Shown one piece after another: positions 8,001 to 15,805 of a stretch of 42,862 bases of DNA. The position numbers and the translations under genes are program-made. Position 1 is the first letter of the stretch. Each line of letters opens with the position of its first letter. A model generated the notes under the pieces. The model searched no databases. It was not told where the DNA came from and saw only the letters and a program-made list of their open reading frames with translations. Source of the stretch: a virus; IMG/VR virus record IMGVR_UViG_3300031857_000416, positions 1-42,862 of that record, one strand, 5' to 3'.

Positions 8001-9960
8001 AATTAATACCTCTTCTTGCTAATTGGTTTAACTCTTTTTCAAGAACTCCTACTTGGATTTTCTTTTTCTTAACTACATTTCTAACAGCATCTCTAACTTT
8101 TTTTAATTGCTCAACATCTTCTATAAGTGCTTTTCTTCTTAAAACATCTTCAGCAACTCTAAGCATTTGAGCATCTTCTATTTTTCCTTGTTTAATTAAA
8201 TCTCCAAACTGCCTACCAAATTTATTTTGGTTGATAGCATCTATAGCTCTGTAGGTGTAATACAAAGTAGATTGGATAGGATTTTCGTGAATAGTATTAA
8301 AAATATCTTTTCTTTGTTGTACAACTTTAGGGTCTATGGTTTGTCCAAGTGTAGTCTGACTTATTTCAGGTCTTAGTCCTTGTTCTGCTTCGTTAAACAC
8401 TCTTTGAAATGGTGCGTAATCTTTCAAATCTTTTAATCTTGTATATTCTTCTTTTGTAATTATCCCGTTATCAAATATATGTCTTAAAAGACCTTTCATA
8501 AAGTTGTCATATCTAACAAGAACATCTTTGTATTTAGGGGTTAAAACAGAAACAAGTCTTTGCATAGTAGCTTCATCAGGCAGTTTAGTACCTTCTTCAC
8601 TAGCAATTCTTAAAAGCCTTCTGTCGTTAAGTAGTTGGCCAAATTCATCACCACTTCCAATACTGTTAATTTCATCAACTAAGTTATAAAAACCGTTATT
8701 CTTTAAATAATCTTCAGTTAATTGGGAAGATTTAAACAAAGCACCTAATTTATAAATTGGATTTTCAGATGGTTTTAAATCTCCATAATTTTTTTCAACT
8801 TGCTTCAATACTCTGTATATTTCTTCTTGTTGTGTTTCAAATGCCCTTTTATATTTTTCCCAATAATCAGCAATTTTTTCTTTGAAACCCATTGGTTGTT
8901 TTCTAGTAATCTCTCTTATTTTCTTTTGTTCTAAAATACGAGCTGCGACTTCATCAGTTTTAGCTAATTTAATTAAATCTCTTTCTTTTTGTGAAACCCC
9001 TTTAATACCACCAACTTGGTCAGCTAAATAATTTTTAACATCTTCAACTGTCTTAAAAGTGTTTTTAATAAACTCTTCAGCTTGTTTTGATAATGGTTCG
9101 CCAATAGATTTAATTCTTTGTATACCTTGTTCTATAGCTTGAGGGTCAATATTTCTAACCTGCTCTACTGCTTCAACACCTTTTGGTATAGCTACCTCAA
9201 GACCAGGAGTTAGTAACTCAGGTAAAAAATCTAAAAATCTGTTTATTTGATATTGGTTTGCTTGTCTATTGTAATCAAGCATTTCTTGAGGGGTCATGTT
9301 ATCTCTGTAGGTAGGTTTAGTTACTCCAAAAACTTCATTTAAAGTTACTTCTTGTCTTCCATCAACTGGTTTTCCTGTAAAAGCAGCAGTTATTAACGGC
9401 CCAGTTCCACCTTTTAAATCAATAGTTGGTAACCCCAAGGATTTTCTAGTATCAATAAGTTTTAATTTAAAAGTATCAAAAACAGGTTGGGTTATAGCTT
9501 GGTTAAATACATCAAAAGGTGCAAATACTTCAGCAGCTGTAGGAGTAGGTATTTCAGCAATAAGTTCTTGTACACTCGGAAGTCTTCCTAATTCTTTTTG
9601 TTTTCTAGTAAATGTTTCTGCTGCTTTAGGAACCAGTAGAGCAGGGGTAGTCAAAGGTGCTACTTTTTTGTAGAGTTCTACTGTTTGGGCTATTGGTTCA
9701 AAAGCTCTCTTTGTGTAATCAACAGATGCTCTTTGTTTTTCAGTTAATGGTAATTTAAATACTCCAGGAAGTTTATCTTGAGGAACATTAAATGCTTCAG
9801 ATATTCCTCTTACTCTGGTTACAACAGGTTGGATTCTTTGATAAGTTTCATAAGCTGTCTGAATACCTGATTTAGGTGTTGGGGTAACTGTTTTTTTAAT
9901 TGAATCTATTGCAGAAAGTCCTCTTTGTTTGGCTTGTTCTAGTATGTTTTGAATATCCAT
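5089..9960 (-). CDS. Giant internal virion / DNA-ejection-type protein (1623 aa)
   Basis: At 4.9 kb this is the largest gene. The N-terminal ~300 residues are Pro/Thr-rich with amphipathic stretches. Long coiled coils occupy roughly residues 630-710 and 790-960. Around residues 975-1010 the segment TTVGLNPDSQLRQFIKDQGS resembles large polyvalent protein-associated domains (LPD38-like, recalled) of phage ejected proteins. A hydrophobic segment follows near residue 1190. The last ~60 residues are extremely basic (KPKKYRPKKAKGIRMPKP and similar). Size, position between portal-side proteins and small basic proteins, and composition suggest an internal core protein ejected with DNA, like T7 gp15/gp16, but no transglycosylase motif was identified. 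A late-type promoter lies directly upstream. Confidence 0.8.
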   Translation of the reverse strand: MDIQNILEQAKQRGLSAIDSIKKTVTPTPKSGIQTAYETYQRIQPVVTRVRGISEAFNVPQDKLPGVFKLPLTEKQRASVDYTKRAFEPIAQTVELYKKVAPLTTPALLVPKAAETFTRKQKELGRLPSVQELIAEIPTPTAAEVFAPFDVFNQAITQPVFDTFKLKLIDTRKSLGLPTIDLKGGTGPLITAAFTGKPVDGRQEVTLNEVFGVTKPTYRDNMTPQEMLDYNRQANQYQINRFLDFLPELLTPGLEVAIPKGVEAVEQVRNIDPQAIEQGIQRIKSIGEPLSKQAEEFIKNTFKTVEDVKNYLADQVGGIKGVSQKERDLIKLAKTDEVAARILEQKKIREITRKQPMGFKEKIADYWEKYKRAFETQQEEIYRVLKQVEKNYGDLKPSENPIYKLGALFKSSQLTEDYLKNNGFYNLVDEINSIGSGDEFGQLLNDRRLLRIASEEGTKLPDEATMQRLVSVLTPKYKDVLVRYDNFMKGLLRHIFDNGIITKEEYTRLKDLKDYAPFQRVFNEAEQGLRPEISQTTLGQTIDPKVVQQRKDIFNTIHENPIQSTLYYTYRAIDAINQNKFGRQFGDLIKQGKIEDAQMLRVAEDVLRRKALIEDVEQLKKVRDAVRNVVKKKKIQVGVLEKELNQLARRGINLSLSKTSTETIDPVVLDRLNQRIKVLTKDREKLSKELGKLELKDIELQNDKAYFGFESGLPRPKTQAVLDKRVVSKEQFLLKTLFKTDMLVKEKAIKYLNKTYGLNKLSDKQLLTFFRNITDDELEAFVDLAFDLTPRQYDSFIKKLNASKSKEAQVLKEIDDAKNEAFNNRIVTALYKNEEQLIKKYVGVSDQLKNVLSEIDKAKANIYYNDLFNSLVRKSPEELEIINKQLTKKEKNIKAIVETITNGQKKLDEVTGYIKQREEEIRNLMEKPKQGKATISWFNNGVREIAEVSPELAKAFTVSLENGTAGKAMQMAETLAQAWKTTTVGLNPDSQLRQFIKDQGSMLFFTSPRAKLSVLNPLNWLEAAYGVTGSSTNLQNFLRQAPVIGPKMERSMAIARKEYAKFKKMGGGQSSFDFFKRENVANFVEKGQKPSVLNPQTIERHVAKLEEANRFELYRIQKAHYLRKGYSITDAELKALYDSNNLLPNYFEKGKYSRLLELASPFNNAKIKSGRALRRYIAEKPAEATFSIITTVALPVSAVTYWNLSDERRRKAYLDIPQWEKERGLVIIPPNPQKDENGKWNFNTIVQEETVAGLAQGFRRATELAMAEDPNKVQTFFGDLLDTTHDIVMATTGQAVGIGRDPEKFFENIRQENAAALTPLLRTPAELFTGYNLFTGQDIESLSDQNKESWERYSESSSLLARDLSKALFDAGVKNISPKEIDFFLNQNFPGAITYTRFGLDQLRNMVGVPREFEPKNIFEDVKNTLTGARKGGGEEQKKIFKEQQQADYEKAKKNTTVKELIKQSIEGETPEASLEELKALAPELTQSQFRQLENAVQREAMEETLTPDQKFIFGFTTEELDKLAQDYPDRAGDVEVVKQAKETLSKQKNMSVSGFKFKAVPGQSKGAIKVKVTKPKKYRPKKAKGIRMPKPPAPKKLRVKKAQRVKQPKLAKVKPLKKVSRF

Positions 9961-9969
9961 ACATTAGTA

Positions 9970-9995
9970 ATAATAAATGAGGGTGTTTAAATCAA
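9970..9995 (-). promoter_or_regulatory. Late-type promoter for the 1623-aa gene
   Basis: Minus strand: TTGATT (9990-9995), 14 nt, TATTAT (9970-9975), TACTAATGT, then ATG. One of eight copies of the late element. Confidence 0.65.
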
Positions 9996-10005
9996 TTAGT
10001 GGAAG

Positions 10006-10977
10006 CTATTTTTTAATAAAACCAGATAAAGGGTTTTCTTCAGTTATTTTTTGTGCAAAAGTAAATGGTTGGTATTCGTTACCAGCTAAGTCTACAGTTC
10101 TACCTGTTCTTTGGTTTCCCCATAATTCTAAATTACCAACATCATATTGCCTCCAACCAGCGTTTGTTAATCCTTTAAGACCTTCATCTGTCTGAGAATA
10201 TAAATCAATGTTAGATGCAATAACATTTGAAGGTAATGGAACTGTTGAAAGGTTTGTTAAATCTGGAACTTTTGCAGTCGCAGGAGTGTATTGTGCTTGA
10301 AGTCTTAACTGTTGAGCATAAGTTTCAAGGTTCATTCTTTGTTCTGTAACCATATCATCTAAAGCTCTTCTTCTATTATTGTAGTCTTGAAGTGCTGCAA
10401 GTTGAGCATTAGCTTTATTCATTGATAAAGTACCTTTTGCTTGGTTAATTTGGTTTAACTCTTGTCTAAAAGAATCTCTTAATTTCATTAAGTCTTGTTG
10501 TTTTCTTACCTCTAGCTGTTGTAGTGCATTAGTTAAGTTAGTCTGAACATCTCTTTCAGCTTGTCCTAGTTGCATTAAGTTTTGCCCAGCTTGAGTTGTT
10601 GCTTGTCCGAACTGCCTCATTTGTTCAGCACCAGTAATGTCTGAAGCAGCCATACCAGCAGAAGAACCTGCAACTCCACCAAATAACTGTTGAGTCTTTT
10701 GTAGTCCTTGTTCGTATTGTCTTCTTGCTGTAGATAATGCTGACTCTCTTTGTTGCTTGGTTTGTTCTTTTTGCAAACCAATGTCAGCGATTGATTTCTG
10801 AGCAGTTTGCTCAAGCATTGGTCTTTGTGATTCGTAACCTTGGATAATAGATTGTTCGTATTGAGGTTGTAATTGTTGTAGTTCTCTTGCTTGAGTATCA
10901 TACAACTTTTGAGCAGACTTATATTGTTTGCTAATACCTTTTTGTGTTTCTTTTAAAGCCTTTAATTCTTTATCCAT
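10006..10977 (-). CDS. Gln-rich coiled-coil internal virion protein (323 aa)
   Basis: Residues 1-240 are almost continuous coiled coil, rich in Gln and Ala (KEQTKQQRESALSTARRQYE), with a Gly/Ala/Ser-rich break near residue 100-115 (FGGVAGSSAGMAASD). The C-terminal ~80 residues look like a small beta domain with a WRQYDVGNLELWGNQ segment. Position beside the giant protein suggests a partner internal core protein, comparable to T7 gp14/gp15 by location only. I use ATG 10977, which has the late element at its fixed 9-nt distance; the in-frame TTG at 10983 is less likely. Confidence 0.75.
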   Translation of the reverse strand: MDKELKALKETQKGISKQYKSAQKLYDTQARELQQLQPQYEQSIIQGYESQRPMLEQTAQKSIADIGLQKEQTKQQRESALSTARRQYEQGLQKTQQLFGGVAGSSAGMAASDITGAEQMRQFGQATTQAGQNLMQLGQAERDVQTNLTNALQQLEVRKQQDLMKLRDSFRQELNQINQAKGTLSMNKANAQLAALQDYNNRRRALDDMVTEQRMNLETYAQQLRLQAQYTPATAKVPDLTNLSTVPLPSNVIASNIDLYSQTDEGLKGLTNAGWRQYDVGNLELWGNQRTGRTVDLAGNEYQPFTFAQKITEENPLSGFIKK

Positions 10978-10986
10978 AGTCAATTA

Positions 10987-11012
10987 ATAATAAACCTATT
11001 CGTCTTTTTCAA
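10987..11012 (-). promoter_or_regulatory. Late-type promoter for the coiled-coil protein gene
   Basis: Minus strand: TTGAAA (11007-11012), 14 nt, TATTAT (10987-10992), TAATTGACT, then ATG. It overlaps the 3' end of the upstream gene. Confidence 0.65.
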
Positions 11013-11262
11013 CATGTTTGTATTTCTCTTCAAATTCCTGCTTTAGTCTTTCAAATTCTTTCTTTTGTTTTCTAGCTTCGTTATTCATTTCAGTTACAGG
11101 GAATGGGTTAAGTGGGTTATCAAAGAAACCAAGTCCACATCTTTTACATACAATACGGGTGATGGATAGTCTTTTAAATCGGTGGTCGCAATAATTAGGG
11201 TCAATTTTAGTTGTATGTTCGTAGAACTCTATTGGTTCTTTAGTATTCTGATTCTTGGTCAT
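10996..11262 (-). CDS. Small zinc-binding protein (88 aa)
   Basis: Residues C25, H27, C39 and C42 (YCDHRF...IVCKRCGLGFF) form a likely zinc site of the treble-clef or ribbon type. The C-terminal 30 residues are a charged helix (RKQKKEFERLKQEFEEKY). The start overlaps the end of the 111-aa gene by 23 nt, so the two are coupled. Located between portal and internal proteins. Function unknown; similar small Cys proteins occur beside portals in podoviruses. Confidence 0.8.
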   Translation of the reverse strand: MTKNQNTKEPIEFYEHTTKIDPNYCDHRFKRLSITRIVCKRCGLGFFDNPLNPFPVTEMNNEARKQKKEFERLKQEFEEKYKHVEKDE

Positions 11263-11575
11263 TTAACATTTTGGTTTGGTCTTTAACGATTTGCTCTTGC
11301 TGAAGCATAAATTGGTTTATCTTTCCAATCGCCTCGTTAGCACCATACGCCTTGGAGTAGGCAATCATTAAATCCTCAAACTTGTGGTAATCCTTGGGAT
11401 TGGGATACATTTGGTTGCCCAGCTGTATTAAATAACGCTGAAATATCGCCCATCCCTTGGACGCTTGAAGGTCCAGTAGGCATTTGGCCTCCTCTAGCGT
11501 TTGCGAGTCCTGCAGGTACGCCTTGTCCTGCTTGTTCTGGGGTAATTCCAGGTAATCCAGTAGCCCCTTGTCCAT
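11240..11575 (-). CDS. Hypothetical 111-aa protein overprinted on the portal C-terminus
   Basis: A soluble, mostly helical protein (GWAIFQRYLIQLGNQMYPNP, then KFEDLMIAYSKAYGANEAIG). AGGA stands 7 nt before the ATG. The first 200 nt overlap the portal gene in another frame, while the last 136 nt are non-overlapping and coding, so the ORF is supported outside the overlap. Local G+C rises in the overlap, consistent with constraint from two frames. It may be a portal-associated or head-completion factor; family not recognised. Confidence 0.75.
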   Translation of the reverse strand: MDKGLLDYLELPQNKQDKAYLQDSQTLEEAKCLLDLQASKGWAIFQRYLIQLGNQMYPNPKDYHKFEDLMIAYSKAYGANEAIGKINQFMLQQEQIVKDQTKMLNDQESEY

Positions 11576-13460
11576 TTACTTGTCCTGACTGAAATAATTT
11601 ACTTGCATTCTTAACTCCATTGTCTTCTAAGACACTAATAAGAAGGTCTTTAACATTAATTGTAGCACCTTCGTTCATGAGCTGTTGTTGAACTCCAGGT
11701 GAAAGTAGGATGTATAAAGCTTGATTTCTGCCATTTATAGCCTCTTCTGATACTCCAATAGCCATTGATTTAACATCAGGAACATAGTCAAAAGAACCAT
11801 GTAGGTCTTCTTTTTCAATAAATAACCTAGCTAGTGAGCCATCTTCTGACATGTCTAGTTTAGGTACAACGTTACCTTCTTCATCAGTTACAGGATTTAA
11901 AGGTACTTTAGATACGTTTGAGATTACTTCAATCTCTTCTGGAGCCAAACCACCAGGTGTCTGGTCAATGAGGTCAGCTGTTTGAGTGATGACTTCATCA
12001 GGGATTTGAGTTTGTGCAAGTTCCATGTTTTTAAGTTCATTTAATATTTCCTTTCCAACTACCCTAATAATGTACTGCTCTTTAGTAGGGTCAGTAAATA
12101 AAAACTGTTGGTTCATCTTAATCCAAAATTCCATTATGTCTTTTAAGAACTCTTCTAAATATAATTGGTTGTAGTTATCACGAGCTAACTGTTGTCTTGT
12201 AGTAGCTCTAATTTCTGTTGCAGTCTTATCCCCTTTACCAAGTGGGTTCATGGAAGATATTCCCATTGAGTTATCACCCATAGCAACTTGGAAAGCTGAC
12301 TTTAAGGCTGTATATGAAGTGTTAAATCCAGTAATTGCAGCTGTACCTGATTGGTGTTCTACCACATTATTTGGGTTATCACCTGTTAACCAGACAGCAT
12401 TAGGCCCATAGATTAGAGTATCTAGTCTGACACCAGCTGCATTATTAGCCACTTTAATTGGTGGCCTCATAGCTAGGTTCATTTGGTCTAAAAAGGCACA
12501 CAGAGTGGCATTTATAGCCCTATAAAGAGGCAGTACTGACTCAACTTCTGATTCTCCATATACATCATCACCGATTGGATAGTATCTAAGCATAGATACA
12601 GGTATTTCTTGTGAATCTAATGGGTTTGGACCATCAAACAAGATAACTCCATGTCTTGGAGAGAAAATAATCTTTCTATCTCTTCTAAATTCGGTAACAA
12701 TCTCTTGGATTGGGAAGTATAAGTCTTGTCCTACTCTATCTTCAAGACTTCTGATTTGTTTTGTAATTGAGGTGTACCTGTTATCTCTTCTTTCAGGTTT
12801 AGGTAGAGTGTCATCTGACCTCATTCTTTGGTTTAACACGTCTAAATTTTTATAAAATGGTGTGCCATCAGGGTTTTTCTTGTTTTCTAGGTCTTGGAAA
12901 GTAATCCATTCTCTAATTTGCACCCAGTTAGCATTTTTTATGTGATTCGCTTGGAAGTCAACAAAGACATCTCTGTTATCTAATACCTTAATATCAGGTC
13001 CTTCATAGATTTTTCCATCTCTTTCTTGTACGTTCCAGTAGTTTAAAACAAAAGAAGCACCAAATATTCTAGTTTGGATGTCAGAAAGGATAATTTTCTC
13101 AAGCATAGTACCTGCAACTTTGGCGTTATCCCATTGAAAATCAAGTAAAGCGTTCATGATTTTAGCTTTAATTGCGTCATTCCCTTCTCTTGGGGTAACT
13201 GTACCTCTTAGTTTTCCAGCAAACATACGGGAAGTCTTTTCTAAGATGGTAGTTCTAATAACAGGGTCAGTAACTTTTGATAAGTATGCCCAGTTTGCAG
13301 GTAAGTAACCAAAATAGGCTTTAATAATGTCATCCCAACCATTCTTTCTAAGCTTCCTTTTCTCCATATCGTCTTGAGAGAAGGTGTAGTGATACATTAC
13401 CTCTTCAAAAAGTTCTGGGTCTTGGAAGGTATATTTTGGATTTTTAGGTTTTGCAGCCAT
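11376..13460 (-). CDS. Portal protein
   Basis: This 694-aa protein fits podovirus portal length and lies directly downstream of the terminase. It would form the dodecameric DNA entry vertex. The central region (KVTDPVIRTTILEKTSRMFA; GDDVYGESEVESVLPLYRAI; GKGDKTATEIRATTRQQLAR) has the pattern of large portals, in which a long helix precedes residues implicated in DNA passage. The C-terminal ~120 residues are low-complexity, Gly/Gln/Pro-rich (TGLPGITPEQAGQGVPAGLA) and overlap another gene in a second frame. A late-type promoter precedes it. Assignment by order, length and motif pattern. Confidence 0.85.
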   Translation of the reverse strand: MAAKPKNPKYTFQDPELFEEVMYHYTFSQDDMEKRKLRKNGWDDIIKAYFGYLPANWAYLSKVTDPVIRTTILEKTSRMFAGKLRGTVTPREGNDAIKAKIMNALLDFQWDNAKVAGTMLEKIILSDIQTRIFGASFVLNYWNVQERDGKIYEGPDIKVLDNRDVFVDFQANHIKNANWVQIREWITFQDLENKKNPDGTPFYKNLDVLNQRMRSDDTLPKPERRDNRYTSITKQIRSLEDRVGQDLYFPIQEIVTEFRRDRKIIFSPRHGVILFDGPNPLDSQEIPVSMLRYYPIGDDVYGESEVESVLPLYRAINATLCAFLDQMNLAMRPPIKVANNAAGVRLDTLIYGPNAVWLTGDNPNNVVEHQSGTAAITGFNTSYTALKSAFQVAMGDNSMGISSMNPLGKGDKTATEIRATTRQQLARDNYNQLYLEEFLKDIMEFWIKMNQQFLFTDPTKEQYIIRVVGKEILNELKNMELAQTQIPDEVITQTADLIDQTPGGLAPEEIEVISNVSKVPLNPVTDEEGNVVPKLDMSEDGSLARLFIEKEDLHGSFDYVPDVKSMAIGVSEEAINGRNQALYILLSPGVQQQLMNEGATINVKDLLISVLEDNGVKNASKLFQSGQVNGQGATGLPGITPEQAGQGVPAGLANARGGQMPTGPSSVQGMGDISALFNTAGQPNVSQSQGLPQV

Positions 13461-13469
13461 GAATTATTA

Positions 13470-13495
13470 ATAATAAACAAATAAGATTAATGCAA
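13470..13495 (-). promoter_or_regulatory. Late-type promoter for the portal gene
   Basis: Minus strand: TTGCAT (13490-13495), 14 nt, TATTAT (13470-13475), TAATAATTC, then ATG. It ends 2 nt before the terminase stop codon. Confidence 0.65.
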
Positions 13496-13496
13496 C

Positions 13497-14798
13497 TTAG
13501 ATTTCCCAGTCCTTGAAATTGTTTTGGGTAATAGTTTTATTGTAGTTTAATCCTTCAGCATCAAGTCCATCAATGTTTAAGAAGTAGTACTCCATAGCCC
13601 TGGCACCATGAGAATACTCGTCATGGATTGGGTTTTCATTCTGTTGATTAAGTCCAGTTTTCTCAGGGTATCTATAGTTAAGTAAGATATCTCTAAACCT
13701 TTCAAGCTTATTTGAAACATATAAAGATGGCATATATTTATGAGTAATTCTAATTTGGTCTTCAATAGATTTGACACTTCTGGTACGGATATAGATTTTA
13801 TGTTTAGCATATTCTTCAATAGGTGAGGTATTGGTACCAATAGAACGGCTTCGCCCTGCAATATCACCAGTATAAAGACTAGGTTGTCTGTATGGCTTTG
13901 ACCTTATGATATGGACAAAATGGTCTATAGAGGCGTCTTTTTGCTCGTAATAGTCAATAATACGAAACTCACCTCCTTGTCTTTGAAACCAGATTAAAGC
14001 AGTTGGGTCATTAACACCAAAGTCAAAGGACAAGTGTACTTCAAGATTTGGGTCATACTCTAGTTCTTTAAACTGTCGGTCCATACTCCACTCTTTATAA
14101 ACTTGACCTGATACTGATACAAACTCAGCTAAATACTCTTGTCTGAAAGAATCTTCACCAACTTCTAACTTTGCCTTATCAATTTCATTTGGTTGAAGGA
14201 ATGGGTTGTCGTAAGAGGTAAAGGTAAAAGACTTGTAGTCGTCATCTGATAACTGTTTATTGTACAAGTCAAAGAAGTGTCCATAACCTTTAGGGGTTGA
14301 GATAAAAAGACCCCCTCCTAGGGTATCTGTTAACGCTGGTCTTAATACCTCGTTCCAGATGTAGTTCCAGTTTCTAATACTTGAGATTTCATCAACAACA
14401 AGGAAGTGGATTTTGTTACCTCTAGCCGATTCAATATTCTCAGCACCCCTAAGCCATATCTGAGAGGGTTCTCCTGTTGAGGACTTTAAATATATCTCAA
14501 GCCTAGATTCATTAGGGTCTCTCGCCCACAAAGACTTAGTTTGATTCTTAAGTTCAGTCCAAGCAATATCTCTGGCTTGAGAGATAGTAGGTGCAAAATA
14601 GATAGACTTAGAACCTGGAATCATTGATGCTGTACGAATCATTTCAGCAATAGCTAAAACTGTTTTACCAAACCTACGTCCAGCATTAACAACTCGAAAC
14701 CTCTTAGGACACCAAAATACCTCTGACTGTTTAGGGTGTAGTTTTATTTCTTGTAGGTTGTTATTGAGATTCATCTGGTTTCTGGCCCCACCACTCAT
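13497..14798 (-). CDS. Terminase large subunit
   Basis: The 433-aa packaging motor. Walker A is NAGRRFGKT (about residues 38-46). Walker B with catalytic Glu is HFLVVDEIS (131-139), and a coupling motif FISTPKG lies near 165-171. The C-terminal RNase H-like nuclease shows LSFDFGVND (Asp259), YTGDIAG (Asp312) and HDEYSHGARAMEYY (Asp393). It cuts and translocates DNA through the portal. ATG 14798 overlaps the small subunit by 38 nt; an alternative ATG 8 codons later (14774) overlaps by 14 nt, and neither has a strong ribosome-binding site. The mode of end formation (pac or direct repeat) cannot be read from the protein alone. Confidence 0.96.
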   Translation of the reverse strand: MSGGARNQMNLNNNLQEIKLHPKQSEVFWCPKRFRVVNAGRRFGKTVLAIAEMIRTASMIPGSKSIYFAPTISQARDIAWTELKNQTKSLWARDPNESRLEIYLKSSTGEPSQIWLRGAENIESARGNKIHFLVVDEISSIRNWNYIWNEVLRPALTDTLGGGLFISTPKGYGHFFDLYNKQLSDDDYKSFTFTSYDNPFLQPNEIDKAKLEVGEDSFRQEYLAEFVSVSGQVYKEWSMDRQFKELEYDPNLEVHLSFDFGVNDPTALIWFQRQGGEFRIIDYYEQKDASIDHFVHIIRSKPYRQPSLYTGDIAGRSRSIGTNTSPIEEYAKHKIYIRTRSVKSIEDQIRITHKYMPSLYVSNKLERFRDILLNYRYPEKTGLNQQNENPIHDEYSHGARAMEYYFLNIDGLDAEGLNYNKTITQNNFKDWEI

Positions 14799-15198
14799 AC
14801 TTCTTGGAGGTATCTTCAGGTAGTACGATATTTACTTGCGTGTTTTGTTGTTTAGTTTCTCCTTCGTTACCATAGCCTCTATCCTTTAACAGAGTTTTAG
14901 CAAGATACAGGAGTAACTGGGAATCACCTTCTTTAGCTTTCTTGATAAGGGCTGATTCAACATCATCTTTAAGAGATTCTTTAGCAAGTGCTAGTTGGTA
15001 GGTTAGTTCTGGATATTCTCTTTGCCATCTGTAAAAGGTTTCTACTGATATTTTCAGTTTGTTACAGGTAGCAGTAACTTTGAAATTGTTACGTATATAG
15101 GCATCTACAATCTTTTTATTATTAAGTTTTCTCTTCTTGTAGGCTACTCTGTATGCTGGTTTTTTGTTAGTTTGGAATAACAAGTCTTTTGGTTCCAT
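14761..15198 (-). CDS. Terminase small subunit
   Basis: A 145-aa protein with an N-terminal HTH: KIVDAYIRNNFKVTATCNKL then KISVETFYRWQREYPELTYQ (residues 29-68), as in phage TerS proteins that recognise the packaging site. A helical oligomerisation region follows (DDVESALIKKAKEGDSQLLL), and the C-terminal tail is disordered (GETKQQNTQVNIVLPEDTSK). It directly precedes and overlaps TerL. The start has both AGGAG (4-8 nt upstream) and an extended -10 TGCTATACT 7 nt upstream, so the mRNA from that -10 would start at or near the ATG. Confidence 0.88.
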   Translation of the reverse strand: MEPKDLLFQTNKKPAYRVAYKKRKLNNKKIVDAYIRNNFKVTATCNKLKISVETFYRWQREYPELTYQLALAKESLKDDVESALIKKAKEGDSQLLLYLAKTLLKDRGYGNEGETKQQNTQVNIVLPEDTSKKYEWWGQKPDESQ

Positions 15199-15205
15199 AA
15201 CTCCT

Positions 15206-15214
15206 AGTATAGCA
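15206..15214 (-). promoter_or_regulatory. Extended -10 promoter for the terminase operon
   Basis: Minus strand TGCTATACT (TG-C-TATACT), ending 7 nt before the terminase small-subunit ATG, with no clear -35. The AGGAG ribosome-binding site occupies that 7-nt gap, so a transcript starting at the usual distance would begin at about the ATG. Confidence 0.45.
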
Positions 15215-15252
15215 AAGGGAGGTATTTTAACATATCCCCCGTAGCTAATAGG

Positions 15253-15314
15253 GAGGGGTAGGTATACTCAGCCCATCAGGTATTATAGAGTTAATACCAC
15301 CCCTCTTTATTTTT
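15253..15314 (+). terminator. Long hairpin with T-rich tail
   Basis: GAGGGGT (15253-15259) pairs with ACCCCTC (15299-15305), and GGTAT (15261-15265) with ATACC (15294-15298), with one bulged A. That is 12 bp around a 28-nt loop, followed by TTTATTTTT. It has terminator form on the plus strand, although no plus-strand gene lies upstream. It could instead be a packaging-site structure. Confidence 0.45.
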
Positions 15315-15454
15315 ATATCATTCCTTATTAGGTTTGTAAGCTACTTAGTTTAAAAAAAGGAAGTAAATATCTATGAAATTATCACTACGCTCCTCTCCAC
15401 CGACCCCCATGTTTTATGGCGAGGGGTGGGGGTATAACGTTATATTTTTAAAAA

Positions 15455-15463
15455 TGTGGATAA
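15455..15463 (-). promoter_or_regulatory. Consensus DnaA box
   Basis: TGTGGATAA on the plus strand, i.e. TTATCCACA on the minus strand, is a perfect 9-mer DnaA box. It lies next to an AT-rich stretch with 13 consecutive T. A single box can occur by chance in 42 kb, so this is a candidate only. Confidence 0.45.
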
Positions 15464-15569
15464 CTTGTCAACTAGTATTTTTTTTTTTTTATGCTACCTA
15501 TTCGTGATATCAATGTTAAATTGCCTGAGTACATTTTGTTTTGCAATTTAGTTGTTTTCTGAAAACTCA

Positions 15570-15578
15570 TGTTATAAT
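15570..15578 (+). promoter_or_regulatory. Early promoter with extended -10
   Basis: TGTTATAAT (TG-T-TATAAT at 15573-15578) with a weak upstream TTGTTT. First rightward promoter in the divergent region, about 230 nt ahead of the first early gene. Confidence 0.5.
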
Positions 15579-15744
15579 CTATAACTAGTAACTTAGCAGT
15601 CATTTTCTCATAGCATTTGAAAAATAAAACATAGACATGTAATTTGTAAGAAAATGTTATATTTTTTGTTTCTCAGAAAAAATGTCTAATGTTTCAATGT
15701 TTTAACGGTTTATAAGTTTCAATTAATTGAGAGTAAATAAGTGC

Positions 15745-15773
15745 TTGACATGGTTAAATATCTATGTAATAAT
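15745..15773 (+). promoter_or_regulatory. Early promoter TTGACA-N17-AATAAT
   Basis: TTGACA (15745-15750), 17 bp, AATAAT (15768-15773), within the shared context TGCTTGACA. It lies 33 nt ahead of the ATG at 15806 and feeds the recurring leader sequence. Confidence 0.75.
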
Positions 15774-15805
15774 AACTATAGTAAAAAGTTGTAAAGGATA
15801 AAAAA

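Larger units (their letters stand above)
15199..15805. other. Divergent intergenic control region (607 bp)
   Basis: This gap separates the leftward late and rightward early genes. It contains a long hairpin at 15253-15305, a GC-rich patch at 15398-15437 with C5/G5 tracts, and a perfect DnaA-box sequence (15455-15463). It also has a 13-T run (15478-15490), an inverted repeat CATTTTCT/AGAAAATG (15601-15608, 15649-15656), a 10-bp palindrome CAATTAATTG (15720-15729) and two rightward promoters. No convincing ORF is present. It is a plausible packaging or replication control region. Confidence 0.7.
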
